This document shows positions 1 to 7,258 of a stretch of DNA of 13,709 bases, piece by piece (position 1 is the first letter of the stretch; each line of letters begins with the position of its first letter). Below the pieces are notes generated by a model. The model worked only from the letters and a program-made list of their open reading frames with translations. It ran no database searches and had not been told where the DNA came from. The DNA is taken from contig CAMBJI010000020.1 in assembly GCA_945867725.1 (NCBI GenBank), positions 1 to 13,709 on the forward strand. The letters are read 5' to 3'. The position numbers were made by a program, and so were the translations under genes. The stretch comes from Bordetella parapertussis (GTDB taxonomy: Bacteria; Pseudomonadota; Gammaproteobacteria; Burkholderiales; Burkholderiaceae_D).

Positions 1-146
1 AGAAGTTGGTCGTTCATCGAATCGTTCCTTCGTTTTGAAGAATTCTGTCCCACTTGCGTAACCTGAGCGGATAGGTATGACGCGATTTCAACCAGTAATG
101 AAAGGTAATTGCTGCCGGGTACGATCGTGTGATTGCATTGCTTAAA

Positions 147-170
147 AAAACGCTTGATGAGCTTTTATTT
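147..170 (+). terminator. possible weak terminator hairpin
   Basis: AAAA-c-GCT, loop TGATG, then AGC-TTTT followed by ATTT forms a stem with one bulged C. The A-run on one side and T-run on the other would let it act in both directions. Only three GC-rich pairs support the stem, so the call is weak. It could end a rightward gene lying left of the window. Confidence 0.25.
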
Positions 171-215
171 CTGTATGGCAAGCAAATTAATCGCAAAATT
201 ACCTAATTCATGGGA

Positions 216-243
216 TTGACAAAGCGAGATTAATTGTTTAAAC
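216..243 (+). promoter_or_regulatory. possible sigma-70 promoter upstream of thrC
   Basis: A perfect -35 box TTGACA (216-221) is followed after 16 bp by TTAAAC (238-243), a poor -10 match. Transcription would start near 250, about 10 nt before a small ORF at 261 and about 135 nt before thrC. The perfect -35 is the only strong element, in AT-rich DNA where chance matches are common. Confidence 0.25.
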
Positions 244-260
244 GAGCATTGAAAATTCTC

Positions 261-386
261 ATGAAAAATGAGTCTTTTGACATTCATAAAACTCATGTGC
301 CGATAGCCGTCGATAGTTCGTTTGTCTGCGGAAACTGCCTCAGCGCTTATAATTGGGACTCTGTTTTTCAGGAGCTATGTTGGTGA
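261..386 (+). CDS. possible 41-residue leader ORF overlapping the thrC start
   Basis: An ATG at 261 opens a 41-codon frame that ends with TGA at 384-386. That stop shares its last base with the proposed thrC ATG (386-388), giving TGATG, an arrangement typical of translationally coupled genes. The peptide has a Cys-Gly-Asn-Cys stretch near residues 23-26 and ends Glu-Leu-Cys-Trp; I do not recognise it. It contains only one threonine, so it is not a classical threonine attenuator peptide. No good ribosome binding site precedes 261, and the TATAAT box at 348 lies inside it, so a transcript from that box would not include it. It may be a chance ORF. Confidence 0.2.
   Translation: MKNESFDIHKTHVPIAVDSSFVCGNCLSAYNWDSVFQELCW
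348..353 (+). promoter_or_regulatory. thrC -10 box candidate (TATAAT)
   Basis: A perfect TATAAT lies 32 bp upstream of the proposed thrC start. Transcription would begin near 360, leaving a leader of about 26 nt that contains the AGGAG ribosome binding site (370-374). No good -35 sits at 16-18 bp; TTGTCT (322-327) is 20 bp away. A start from here would exclude the upstream in-frame TTG codon at 353 as the thrC start. Confidence 0.4.
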
Positions 387-1846
387 TGCACTATTTGTCG
401 ACCCGCGGGCATCAAGCCGCATCGTCTTTTTCCGAGATCCTGCTCGGTGGTTTGGCGCCAGATGGCGGCCTTTACCTGCCGTCTCATTACCCTCAGGTAA
501 GCGGTGAAGAACTGGATCGGTGGCGTGGGCTGTCGTATGCCGGGCTGGCCAGTGAAATCCTGAAAAAATTTGCGACCGACATCCCACCGGCTGATATCGA
601 CCAGCTGGCCGATCGAACCTACACAGCAGCCGTTTATCGCAATGCACGCGCTGACGAAGACACCTCGCGTATTACCCCTCTGCGTGCACTAGAGACTTCG
701 GGTGACTTTTCCCTGCTTCTGCAAGCTCTTTCCAATGGTCCGACCCTGGCCTTCAAAGACATGGCCATGCAACTTCTGGGTAATCTGTTTGAGTACACGC
801 TAGCGAAGCAACAGGCCGAGCTGAATATCTTCGGAGCAACTTCAGGGGATACCGGGAGCGCCGCTGAATATGCAATGCGAGGAAAGCGAGGCATCCGTGT
901 CTTTATGCTGTCGCCTCACCAGAAAATGAGTGCATTTCAATGCGCGCAAATGTTCAGCCTGCAAGATCCGAATATTTTTAATATTGCGGTGAAAGGTGTC
1001 TTTGACGACTGCCAGGATATGGTCAAGGCCGTGTCAAACGATCTTGAGTTCAAAGCCCGTCAGAAGATTGGTACCGTCAATTCCATTAATTGGGCACGCG
1101 TGGTGGCGCAGGTGGTGTACTACTTCCGCGGCTATTTGTCGGCCACGACGAATAACAAACAGCGTGTCTCTTTTACTGTCCCCTCTGGCAATTTCGGAAA
1201 TATTTGCGCCGGCCACATCGCGCGGATGATGGGTCTGCCGATCAGTAAACTGGTCGTGGCGACCAATGAAAATGATGTGCTGCATGAGTTTTTTCAGACG
1301 GGTATCTACCGGGTACGCAAATCTGCAGAAACTCTGCACACCAGCAGTCCCAGCATGGATATCAGCAAGGCGTCGAATTTCGAGCGATTCATCCACGATT
1401 TGCTTGAGGGTGATCGCGATAGGGTACGTGCGCTGTTCATGAAAGTCGAAACGCAGGGCGGTTTCGATTTGTCGGGTAAGCCGGGAAGTGATGGTGATGA
1501 ATTCAAGCGCGTAGCTGAATTTGGGTTTACTTCAGGGAAATCCGTTCACGCCGATCGCCTGTCTACGATTCGTGATGTGTATTCCCGCCATGGGCTGATG
1601 ATTGATACGCACACGGCCGATGGCGTAAAAGTCGCCCGCGAGCATTGGGAGCCGGGTGTGCCAATGATTGTGCTCGAAACGGCGCTGCCGGCAAAGTTCG
1701 GCGAAACCCTGCGCGAGGCGCTGGGGCGAGACGCTGAACGACCTGCGGGTTTTGAGCAGATTGAATCCTTACCGCAGCGTTTCGACGTCATGGAGGCGGA
1801 TGTGGCTGCGATCAAGACCTACATCGCTGCCCACACTGGACTGTAG
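386..1846 (+). CDS. thrC: threonine synthase
   Basis: Pyridoxal-phosphate enzyme that converts O-phosphohomoserine and water to L-threonine and phosphate, the last step of threonine synthesis; cytosolic. The protein is 486 residues. It opens with the family hallmark MHYLSTRG, carries the cofactor lysine in TLAFKDMAMQ (K124) and the Gly-rich phosphate-binding loop SGNFGN (267-272), with a conserved ATSGDTGSAA segment between them. I chose ATG 386 because the hallmark N-terminus starts there and AGGAG (370-374) lies 11 nt upstream; an in-frame ATG at 377 would sit only 2 nt from that site, and a TTG at 353 lies in the promoter region. Length fits the longer proteobacterial threonine synthases. 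The next gene, moeA, follows after 94 nt and probably has its own promoter as well. No hom gene is visible beside it. Confidence 0.95.
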   Translation: MHYLSTRGHQAASSFSEILLGGLAPDGGLYLPSHYPQVSGEELDRWRGLSYAGLASEILKKFATDIPPADIDQLADRTYTAAVYRNARADEDTSRITPLRALETSGDFSLLLQALSNGPTLAFKDMAMQLLGNLFEYTLAKQQAELNIFGATSGDTGSAAEYAMRGKRGIRVFMLSPHQKMSAFQCAQMFSLQDPNIFNIAVKGVFDDCQDMVKAVSNDLEFKARQKIGTVNSINWARVVAQVVYYFRGYLSATTNNKQRVSFTVPSGNFGNICAGHIARMMGLPISKLVVATNENDVLHEFFQTGIYRVRKSAETLHTSSPSMDISKASNFERFIHDLLEGDRDRVRALFMKVETQGGFDLSGKPGSDGDEFKRVAEFGFTSGKSVHADRLSTIRDVYSRHGLMIDTHTADGVKVAREHWEPGVPMIVLETALPAKFGETLREALGRDAERPAGFEQIESLPQRFDVMEADVAAIKTYIAAHTGL

Positions 1847-1860
1847 GATGGGGCCCGCTT

Positions 1861-1899
1861 AGGCGATCACAGTAAGCGATCACAGTAGGCGACCACAGA
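1861..1899. repeat. three 13-bp tandem repeats between thrC and moeA
   Basis: Three head-to-tail 13-bp units occupy 1861-1873, 1874-1886 and 1887-1899, with consensus ARGCGAYCACAGW. Units 1 and 2 differ at one position; unit 3 has T to C at position 7 and ends in A instead of T. They begin 14 bp after the thrC stop and end 5 bp before the putative moeA -10 box, so they cover the region where a -35 or an upstream regulator would bind. Confidence 0.85.
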
Positions 1900-1904
1900 G
1901 GCGT

Positions 1905-1910
1905 TACAAT
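1905..1910 (+). promoter_or_regulatory. moeA -10 box candidate (TACAAT)
   Basis: TACAATCCGGC at 1905-1915 matches, with one difference, the 11-mer TAGAATCCGGC ahead of rlmJ (8992-9002). Transcription would start near 1917, giving a 24-nt leader. No recognisable -35 is present, because that position lies in the 13-bp tandem repeats. Confidence 0.4.
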
Positions 1911-1940
1911 CCGGCGCGAGACAACAACCCCGGCAAAACA

Positions 1941-3170
1941 ATGACAACCAAAGTCCCCATGCTGAGCGTGCAGGAAGCGCTTGGATTTCTGCTGACAGCT
2001 GCTCGCCCGGTGACGGAGACACAGACTGTATCCACCCTCGAAGGGACGGGCCGTGTGCTGGCTGCCGACCAGCGCTCGCAGCTGGACGTGCCACCCATGG
2101 ACAATACGCAGATGGACGGTTACGCGGTTCGTGCCGCCGACTGCGCCAGTGGCCATGCATCGCTGAAGGTGGCGCAGCGCATTCCTGCTGGTCATGTGGG
2201 TCAGCCACTCGAAGCCGGTACTGCTGCGCGTATTTTTACTGGCGCACTGATCCCTGAGGGCGCAGACGCCGTCATCATGCAGGAGCAGTGCAGCTTCGAT
2301 CAGGATAGTGGCTCGGTGACGATCTCGCATACGCCGCAATCCGGTGAGTGGATACGTCGCGCCGGAGAGGACATTCGTGCCGGCAGCACCATCCTGCCTG
2401 CGGGCACACGCTTGCGCGCGCAGGAGTTGGGCTTGCTGGCGTCGGTCGGACTGGCCACTCTGCCGGTATTCCGTCGTTTGCGCGTGGCCGTGTTTTTTAC
2501 CGGCGATGAGCTGACCATGCCCGGCGAACCGCTCAAGCCCGGTGCCATCTACAACTCCAATCGTTTCATGCTGCGTGGTTTGTTGGATCACTTGGGCTGT
2601 GATGTCACGGATCTGGGTAACGTCCCTGACTCGTTGGAGGCGACCCGGGCCGCCTTACGTCAGGCGGCGTCGGGCCATGATCTGATTGTCACCTCTGGTG
2701 GTGTGTCGGTGGGTGAAGAGGATCACATCAAGCCTGCCGTCGAGGCCGAAGGGCGTCTCAATCTCTGGCAAATTGCAATCAAGCCTGGCAAACCACTCGC
2801 TTTCGGTGAAGTGGGTCAGGGCGAGCGGCCAGCGTTTTTTGTTGGCTTGCCCGGCAACCCCGTCTCGAGCTTCGTGACCTTCTTGCTCTTTGTGCGGCCT
2901 TTTATCCTTGCACTACAAGGTGCGCAGCCATCCAATCCACCGCGCTTTACTATGCGCGCCGATTTCAGTTGGCCCAAGGCGGACCGGCGTAATGAATTTC
3001 TTCGAGTTCGCATCAACGAGGAGCAGGGATTGTCCTTATTCCCCAACCAGAGCTCGGGTGTGTTGACATCGACTGTCTGGGGCGATGGATTGGTCGACAA
3101 TCCGGCCGGGCAGACCATCGCCGCGGGAGATACCGTACACTTCATTCCTTTCTCGGAATTGCTTTACTGA
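1941..3170 (+). CDS. moeA: molybdopterin molybdenumtransferase MoeA
   Basis: Inserts molybdate into adenylylated molybdopterin to form active molybdenum cofactor; cytosolic. The 409-residue product has the usual MoeA layout: an N-terminal domain with PPMDNTQMDGYAV (51-63), a lid domain with IFTGALIPEGADAV (98-111), the MoCF_biosynth domain (about 180-325) with FFTGDEL (185-191), SGGVSVGEEDH (252-262) and GLPGNPVSSF (302-311), and a C-terminal beta domain (about 330-409). Residues matching E. coli D59, T100, E188 and D228 are present (D59, T100, E190, D261). No Shine-Dalgarno is evident before the ATG. moaD begins 7 nt after the stop, so the two are very probably co-transcribed. A close paralogue (Glp or a second MoeA) cannot be excluded, but the late molybdenum cofactor role is secure. 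Confidence 0.95.
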   Translation: MTTKVPMLSVQEALGFLLTAARPVTETQTVSTLEGTGRVLAADQRSQLDVPPMDNTQMDGYAVRAADCASGHASLKVAQRIPAGHVGQPLEAGTAARIFTGALIPEGADAVIMQEQCSFDQDSGSVTISHTPQSGEWIRRAGEDIRAGSTILPAGTRLRAQELGLLASVGLATLPVFRRLRVAVFFTGDELTMPGEPLKPGAIYNSNRFMLRGLLDHLGCDVTDLGNVPDSLEATRAALRQAASGHDLIVTSGGVSVGEEDHIKPAVEAEGRLNLWQIAIKPGKPLAFGEVGQGERPAFFVGLPGNPVSSFVTFLLFVRPFILALQGAQPSNPPRFTMRADFSWPKADRRNEFLRVRINEEQGLSLFPNQSSGVLTSTVWGDGLVDNPAGQTIAAGDTVHFIPFSELLY

Positions 3171-3177
3171 GCCCGTC

Positions 3178-3435
3178 ATGCAGATACAGTTGAAATTCTT
3201 TGCCAGCCTGAGAGAGGCGGTCGGCACCTCCAGCGAGACGCTGACGCTGCCAGCCGAAATACGCTCCGCCGGCGAAGTGCGGGCCTTGCTGCAGTCGCGC
3301 GGCGGTGTCTGGGCTGAGGCACTGGCTGAGGGTAAATCCCTTCGCATCGCCTGCAACCAGCAGATGGTGGATGCGACTGCCCTGCTGAGCGAAGGCTGCG
3401 AGTTGGCCTTTTTCCCGCCCGTCACCGGCGGTTGA
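3178..3435 (+). CDS. moaD: molybdopterin synthase small subunit MoaD
   Basis: Ubiquitin-fold sulfur carrier. Its C-terminal thiocarboxylate gives sulfur to cyclic pyranopterin monophosphate in the MoaD-MoaE complex. The protein is 85 residues, the normal size, starts MQIQLKFFASLREAVG and ends in the diagnostic Pro-Pro-Val-Thr-Gly-Gly; the terminal Gly-Gly (84-85) is what MoeB adenylates. A longer in-frame reading from 3085 would run back into moeA, so ATG 3178 is preferred: it gives the family N-terminus and lies 7 nt after the moeA stop. No clear ribosome binding site is present, so translation may be coupled to moeA. moaE follows 19 nt downstream. Confidence 0.93.
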   Translation: MQIQLKFFASLREAVGTSSETLTLPAEIRSAGEVRALLQSRGGVWAEALAEGKSLRIACNQQMVDATALLSEGCELAFFPPVTGG

Positions 3436-3454
3436 ACCGAAGCGGAGAATCTTC

Positions 3455-3919
3455 ATGGCTGTACGAGTACAAACCGCAGACTTTGACCTCACGACTGAAC
3501 TCGCGCAACTGCGTGCCAACACACCTAAAGTCGGTGCGGTCGTCACTTTTTTGGGCACGGTACGTGACTTGAACGAAGGTGAGCATGTCGCCGAAATGGA
3601 GCTCGAGCATTATCCCGGCATGACTGAAAAATCCCTGGAGGACATCGTCAATCAGGCCAAAGCGCGCTGGGATATTTTTGATGCGCTAGTGATTCATCGC
3701 GTCGGGCCACTCAAGCCACTGGATCAGATTGTGCTCGTGGCGGTGACATCGGCCCACCGCGGCGAAGCGTTTGATGCCTGCGAATTCATCATCGATTACC
3801 TCAAGACCGAAGCGCCCTTCTGGAAAAAAGAGCAAACACCTGCCGGTGCGCGCTGGGTGGATGCCCGTGTTTCCGACGATGAGGCCATGGCGAAATGGGC
3901 TCCAGCTTCCCAAGCCTGA
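3455..3919 (+). CDS. moaE: molybdopterin synthase catalytic subunit MoaE
   Basis: Large subunit of molybdopterin synthase, which builds the dithiolene of molybdopterin from cyclic pyranopterin monophosphate using MoaD thiocarboxylate. The product has 154 residues, close to the E. coli length. Conserved positions are visible: FLGTVRD (32-38, with R37 matching E. coli R39), EHYPGM (51-56), TSAHRGEAF (98-106, H101-R102), DYLKTEAPFWKKE (114-126) with the catalytic lysines K117 and K124 matching E. coli K119 and K126. GGAG at 3444-3447, 7 nt before the ATG, is a good ribosome binding site. The 3' end overlaps crcB by 25 nt in another frame. Confidence 0.95.
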   Translation: MAVRVQTADFDLTTELAQLRANTPKVGAVVTFLGTVRDLNEGEHVAEMELEHYPGMTEKSLEDIVNQAKARWDIFDALVIHRVGPLKPLDQIVLVAVTSAHRGEAFDACEFIIDYLKTEAPFWKKEQTPAGARWVDARVSDDEAMAKWAPASQA

Positions 3920-4284
3920 TTGCGATTGCAATCGGCGCCACGCTAGGGGCCTGGTCGCGTTGGGGGCTTTCCCTTTGGCTGAATGCGCGCGTTGAAAACC
4001 TGCCACTGGGTACACTCGCAGCGAATCTAGTCGGTGGTTATCTGATTGGGGTTGCCGTTGGGCTTTTTCAAAGCCTGCCTGACTTGCCTCCGGAATGGCG
4101 TCTCTTGGTCGTCACGGGGTTTCTCGGTGCGCTGACTACTTTTTCCAGCTTCTCAGCCGAATCCCTGTTGCTCTTGCAACGCGGCGCTTATGGTTGGGCA
4201 TTCCTGCATACCGGCGTGCATTTGTTGGGGTCTCTGGCCTGTTGCATGGCCGGACTGGCGACCTGGCGCTGGTTTGCTGCCTGA
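3895..4284 (+). CDS. crcB: fluoride ion channel CrcB (Fluc)
   Basis: Small integral inner-membrane protein that lets fluoride leave the cell as a dual-topology dimer. The 129-residue product has four hydrophobic segments and the family motifs: GATLGAWSRW (14-23), GTLAANLVGGYLIG (39-52) and GFLGALTTFSSFS (75-87), the last containing the pore Thr-Thr-Phe-Ser region. The ATG lies inside the moaE coding region, 25 nt before the moaE stop; GAGG (3881-3884) is a possible ribosome binding site. With no leader of its own it cannot carry the fluoride riboswitch often found before crcB genes, so expression probably follows the moe/moa transcript. A hairpin starts at its stop codon. Confidence 0.93.
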   Translation: MGSSFPSLIAIAIGATLGAWSRWGLSLWLNARVENLPLGTLAANLVGGYLIGVAVGLFQSLPDLPPEWRLLVVTGFLGALTTFSSFSAESLLLLQRGAYGWAFLHTGVHLLGSLACCMAGLATWRWFAA

Positions 4285-4308
4285 AAGTATGCCCCGCAGG
4301 GGCGCTTT
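4284..4308 (+). terminator. terminator-like hairpin after crcB
   Basis: AAAG (4284-4287), then the strong stem GCCCC-gca-GGGGC (4291-4303), then CTTT (4305-4308) make a two-part stem with a small internal loop, followed by TGTTCTC. The first base overlaps the crcB stop codon. The T-tract is broken, so termination may be partial. It would end the thrC/moe/moa/crcB transcript before clpB. Confidence 0.45.
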
Positions 4309-4362
4309 GTTCTCGGACAATGTTCATAGCATCGTATAACTATATGCTTGAGGAAGTGTTGC

Positions 4363-4375
4363 CAAGCTATTGATT
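4363..4375 (-). promoter_or_regulatory. IHF-like site upstream of clpB
   Basis: The plus strand reads CAAGCTATTGATT, a full match to the reverse complement of the E. coli IHF consensus (YAANNNNTTGATW). The DNA on its right is A/T-rich (4371-4394), as IHF sites prefer. It lies about 60-70 bp upstream of the clpB heat-shock promoter. A near-identical 13-mer precedes aceA. Function is inferred from the match only. Confidence 0.4.
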
Positions 4376-4435
4376 TTAAAGGCTTAGAATTTTCACTCCA
4401 GCGTTGTCCCTCCAAAAGACTGGTATTTATTCAAC

Positions 4436-4463
4436 CTTGAATTCCAGCCAGTCAGCCCAATAA
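4436..4463 (+). promoter_or_regulatory. sigma-32 (RpoH) heat-shock promoter of clpB
   Basis: CTTGAA (4436-4441) and CCCAATAA (4456-4463) are separated by 14 bp. The E. coli sigma-32 consensus is CTTGAA, 13-15 bp, CCCCATNT, so the match is close. Transcription would start near 4469, leaving a leader of about 28 nt with GGAG at 4486-4489. Position directly before the disaggregase gene makes this the likely heat-shock promoter. No CIRCE (HrcA) element is seen. Confidence 0.8.
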
Positions 4464-4496
4464 CGATTCCAGACCGAACACCACTGGAGTTGATTC

Positions 4497-7079
4497 ATGC
4501 GCCTCGACAAACTCACGACCAAGCTGCAGGAAGCGCTTTCCGATGCTCAGAGCCTAGCCGTGGGCAGCGACAACCAATACATTGATCCGCTGCATCTGCT
4601 GATGGCCTTACTGAATCAGGACGATGGCAGTAGCCGCTCCTTGCTTCAACGCGCCGGTGTCAACGTGGGTGGACTCGTCAATCAACTCAAACAAGCCATC
4701 GATCGCTTGTCCAGCGTCACCGGCGCGGGCGGCGAAGTCCAAGTAGGGCGTGAACTGGCTGCCTTGCTTAATCTGGCCGACAAGGAAGCCCAGAAACACA
4801 ATGATCAGTTCATCGCGAGCGAGATGGTGCTGCTAGCGCTGACCGACGACAAATCCGAAGCCGGTCGTCTTGTCCGTGATCATGGTCTGACACGCAAATC
4901 ACTGGAAACCGCGATTCAGGCCGTGCGCGGTGGTTCAAAAGTCGATTCGCAGGATGCCGAAGGCCAGCGAGAATCATTGAAGAAATACACCCTTGATCTG
5001 ACCGAGCGCGCGCGACAGGGCAAGTTGGATCCCGTCATCGGTCGCGACGACGAAATTCGCCGCGCCATTCAAGTGCTGCAGCGTCGGAGTAAAAATAATC
5101 CTGTATTGATTGGGGAGCCGGGCGTTGGCAAGACCGCCATCGTCGAAGGTCTGGCTCAGCGTATCGTCAATGGTGAAGTGCCAGAGAGTCTGAAAAACAA
5201 GCGCGTTCTGTCACTTGATATGGCTGCCCTGCTGGCGGGTGCCAAGTATCGCGGTGAATTCGAAGAGCGCCTGAAGTCCGTACTCAAAGAACTCGCACAA
5301 GACGAAGGAATGACCATCGTCTTCATCGATGAAATGCACACCATGGTGGGTGCTGGTAAAGCTGAAGGCGCCATGGATGCCGGCAATATGCTGAAGCCCG
5401 CACTGGCGCGTGGTGAATTGCATTGCGTTGGCGCGACCACGCTGGATGAATATCGCAAGTACATCGAAAAAGATGCAGCCCTTGAGCGTCGCTTTCAGAA
5501 AATCATGGTCGACGAGCCCAGTGTCGAAGCGACCATCGCCATCTTGCGCGGGTTACAGGAAAAATACGAAGTCCACCACGGCGTGGACATCACCGACCCG
5601 GCGATCGTGGCTGCTGCAGAGCTTTCGCATCGCTACATCACGGATCGTTTTTTGCCCGACAAGGCAATTGACCTGATTGATGAGGCTGCAGCAAAAATCA
5701 AGATCGAGATTGATTCCAAGCCCGAGGTCATGGACAAGCTGGACCGTCGTTTGATTCAGCTCAAGATCGAGCGCGAAGCGATGAAGAAAGAAAAAGACGA
5801 CGCATCCCAAAAGCGTCTGGGTTTGATCGAAGAAGAAATTACCCGGCTAGAGCGCGAGTACGTTGATCTTGAAGAAGTCTGGAAAGCTGAAAAATCGGCG
5901 GTCCAGGGTAGTCAGCACATCAAGGAAGAAATCGAGAAGCTGCGCCTGCAAATGGAAGAGGCACGTCGAAAGGGCGACTGGCAGAAAATGTCCGAGCTGC
6001 AGTACGGCCGCATGCCCGAGCTGGAAGCGAAACTCAAGCAGGCCGATAAGAGCAATGCTGCGAGCGACAAGCCGAGGCTGTTGCGCACGCAAGTCGGCGC
6101 AGAGGAAATCGCCGAAGTTGTTGCACGCGCTACCGGTATCCCTGTAGCCAAGATGATGCAGGGTGAGCGAGATAAGTTACTGCAAATGGAAGATGAGCTG
6201 CACAAGCGCGTGGTAGGACAGCACGAAGCCATTGGTGCGGTTTCGGATGCGATACGGCGTTCACGTGCGGGTCTGGCTGATCCTCATCGCCCCTATGGTT
6301 CGTTCATGTTCCTCGGACCCACGGGCGTGGGCAAGACCGAGTTGACTAAGGCGCTAGCTGCTTTCCTGTTCGATACCGAAGAATCGCTCATTCGTCTGGA
6401 TATGAGCGAATTCATGGAAAAACATTCTGTCGCTCGGCTCATTGGTGCGCCGCCGGGTTATGTGGGCTATGAGGAGGGCGGTTATCTGACGGAGGCCGTG
6501 CGTCGCAAGCCCTATAGCGTGATTCTGCTCGATGAAATCGAGAAGGCTCATCCGGATGTCTTTAATGTCTTGCTGCAGGTACTGGATGATGGCCGCATGA
6601 CTGACGGGCACGGTAGAACTGTTGATTTTCGCAATACCGTCATCGTCATGACATCGAATCTCGGCTCGCACAAAATTCAGTCCATGGAAGACAGCGATCC
6701 TCAGCTGATCAAGCTTGCTGTGATGGCTGAGGTGCGCGGTCATTTCCGTCCCGAATTCATCAACCGCATTGACGAAATGGTGGTCTTCCACGCACTGGAT
6801 CGCAAGCACATCAGTTCGATCGCGCGCATACAGCTGCAGGTGCTCGAGCAGCGTTTGCAAAAAATGGAAATCACCCTGCATGTGTCGGATGCGGCGCTTT
6901 TCAAGCTCTCCGAGGCGGGTTTTGATCCGGTGTACGGTGCGCGTCCGCTCAAGCGCGCCATTCAGCAGGAGTTAGAGAATCCGCTGTCCAAGGCCATCCT
7001 GCAGGGTAAATTTGGCCCCAAAGATGTGGTGGAAGTCGATGTGGCAGGATCGGAACTGGGGTTCAGAAAGGCCGCGTAA
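4497..7079 (+). CDS. clpB: ATP-dependent disaggregase ClpB
   Basis: Hexameric AAA+ chaperone that threads aggregated proteins through its pore, working with DnaK/DnaJ/GrpE; cytosolic. At 860 residues it is close to E. coli ClpB (857). In order: Clp N-domain (about 1-145), first AAA domain with Walker A GEPGVGKT (206-213) and Walker B FIDEMH with D278-E279, the coiled-coil middle domain (about 405-525) that marks ClpB off from ClpA and ClpC, second AAA domain with Walker A GPTGVGKT (607-614) and Walker B LLDEIEK (D679-E680), and the C-terminal arginine motif VYGARPLKR. All catalytic residues are present. GGAG (4486-4489) lies 7 nt before the ATG. It stands apart from crcB (212-nt gap with a hairpin) and has its own sigma-32 promoter. 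The stop codon lies in a 20-bp tandem duplication. Confidence 0.98.
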   Translation: MRLDKLTTKLQEALSDAQSLAVGSDNQYIDPLHLLMALLNQDDGSSRSLLQRAGVNVGGLVNQLKQAIDRLSSVTGAGGEVQVGRELAALLNLADKEAQKHNDQFIASEMVLLALTDDKSEAGRLVRDHGLTRKSLETAIQAVRGGSKVDSQDAEGQRESLKKYTLDLTERARQGKLDPVIGRDDEIRRAIQVLQRRSKNNPVLIGEPGVGKTAIVEGLAQRIVNGEVPESLKNKRVLSLDMAALLAGAKYRGEFEERLKSVLKELAQDEGMTIVFIDEMHTMVGAGKAEGAMDAGNMLKPALARGELHCVGATTLDEYRKYIEKDAALERRFQKIMVDEPSVEATIAILRGLQEKYEVHHGVDITDPAIVAAAELSHRYITDRFLPDKAIDLIDEAAAKIKIEIDSKPEVMDKLDRRLIQLKIEREAMKKEKDDASQKRLGLIEEEITRLEREYVDLEEVWKAEKSAVQGSQHIKEEIEKLRLQMEEARRKGDWQKMSELQYGRMPELEAKLKQADKSNAASDKPRLLRTQVGAEEIAEVVARATGIPVAKMMQGERDKLLQMEDELHKRVVGQHEAIGAVSDAIRRSRAGLADPHRPYGSFMFLGPTGVGKTELTKALAAFLFDTEESLIRLDMSEFMEKHSVARLIGAPPGYVGYEEGGYLTEAVRRKPYSVILLDEIEKAHPDVFNVLLQVLDDGRMTDGHGRTVDFRNTVIVMTSNLGSHKIQSMEDSDPQLIKLAVMAEVRGHFRPEFINRIDEMVVFHALDRKHISSIARIQLQVLEQRLQKMEITLHVSDAALFKLSEAGFDPVYGARPLKRAIQQELENPLSKAILQGKFGPKDVVEVDVAGSELGFRKAA

Positions 7080-7116
7080 TGGGCTGCAATCTTTTGTAAT
7101 GGGCCGCAATCCTTCG
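7077..7116. repeat. 20-bp tandem duplication over the clpB stop codon
   Basis: Units 7077-7096 and 7097-7116 abut exactly. They begin TAATGGGC and differ at three of 20 positions (9, 16 and 19), each T in the first and C in the second. The first three bases of unit 1 are the clpB stop codon. Confidence 0.85.
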
Positions 7117-7245
7117 CCATTGATGCGGCTTCCCATTTCCAGCCAATGAAATCTTGTTTTCACATTATGAAATATTCGGGGTGCATGGCAGCACGTATTC
7201 CTTTCATCCAAAGAAATTCTATTCCGCATCGCAAAACGGAAGTTA

Positions 7246-7258
7246 TAAGCTATTGATT
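7246..7258 (-). promoter_or_regulatory. IHF-like site upstream of aceA
   Basis: The plus strand reads TAAGCTATTGATT, a full match to the reverse complement of the IHF consensus, flanked on its right by A/T-rich DNA. Twelve of its 13 bases are identical to the site before clpB. In E. coli IHF stimulates the aceBAK operon, which gives the match some functional sense. It overlaps the best -35 candidate for aceA (7253-7258), so one of the two readings may be wrong. Confidence 0.4.

Larger units (their letters stand above)
1..385. other. AT-rich intergenic region upstream of thrC
   Basis: No recognisable gene is visible on either strand. The stretch is visibly richer in A and T than the coding DNA to its right. 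It holds a weak terminator-like hairpin (147-170), a possible promoter (216-243), a small inverted repeat CTCAT-N5-ATGAG (258-272), two CGATAG repeats spaced 10 bp apart (301-306, 311-316), and a perfect TATAAT box (348-353). In Burkholderiales the homoserine dehydrogenase gene hom usually lies directly before thrC; no part of it is seen here. Either hom ends left of the window or thrC is separated from it in this genome. Confidence 0.7.

Noticed and set aside
14..196. 60-codon minus-strand ORF in the upstream region
   Set aside because: It uses a TTG start, has no ribosome binding site, and its Ser- and Arg-rich composition resembles no family I know; it lies in AT-rich intergenic DNA.
1861..1899. 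Short repeats as a possible CRISPR array
   Set aside because: Units are 13 bp and directly abutting with no spacers, and no cas genes are present.
1812..2591. 259-codon minus-strand ORF over the thrC-moeA junction
   Set aside because: It lies opposite certain coding sequence of moeA and its translation is low-complexity and unrecognisable.
3800..3895. Fluoride riboswitch before crcB
   Set aside because: The region upstream of crcB is moaE coding sequence with fully conserved protein, leaving no leader RNA.
4348..4390. Second sigma-70 promoter for clpB using TTGCCA and TAGAAT
   Set aside because: The spacer would be 20 bp, too long; other pairings of boxes there are no better.
4900..4960. 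Internal start giving a short ClpB, as in E. coli
   Set aside because: A GTG lies in the right area (4923) but no ribosome binding site precedes it and the E. coli start context is not conserved.
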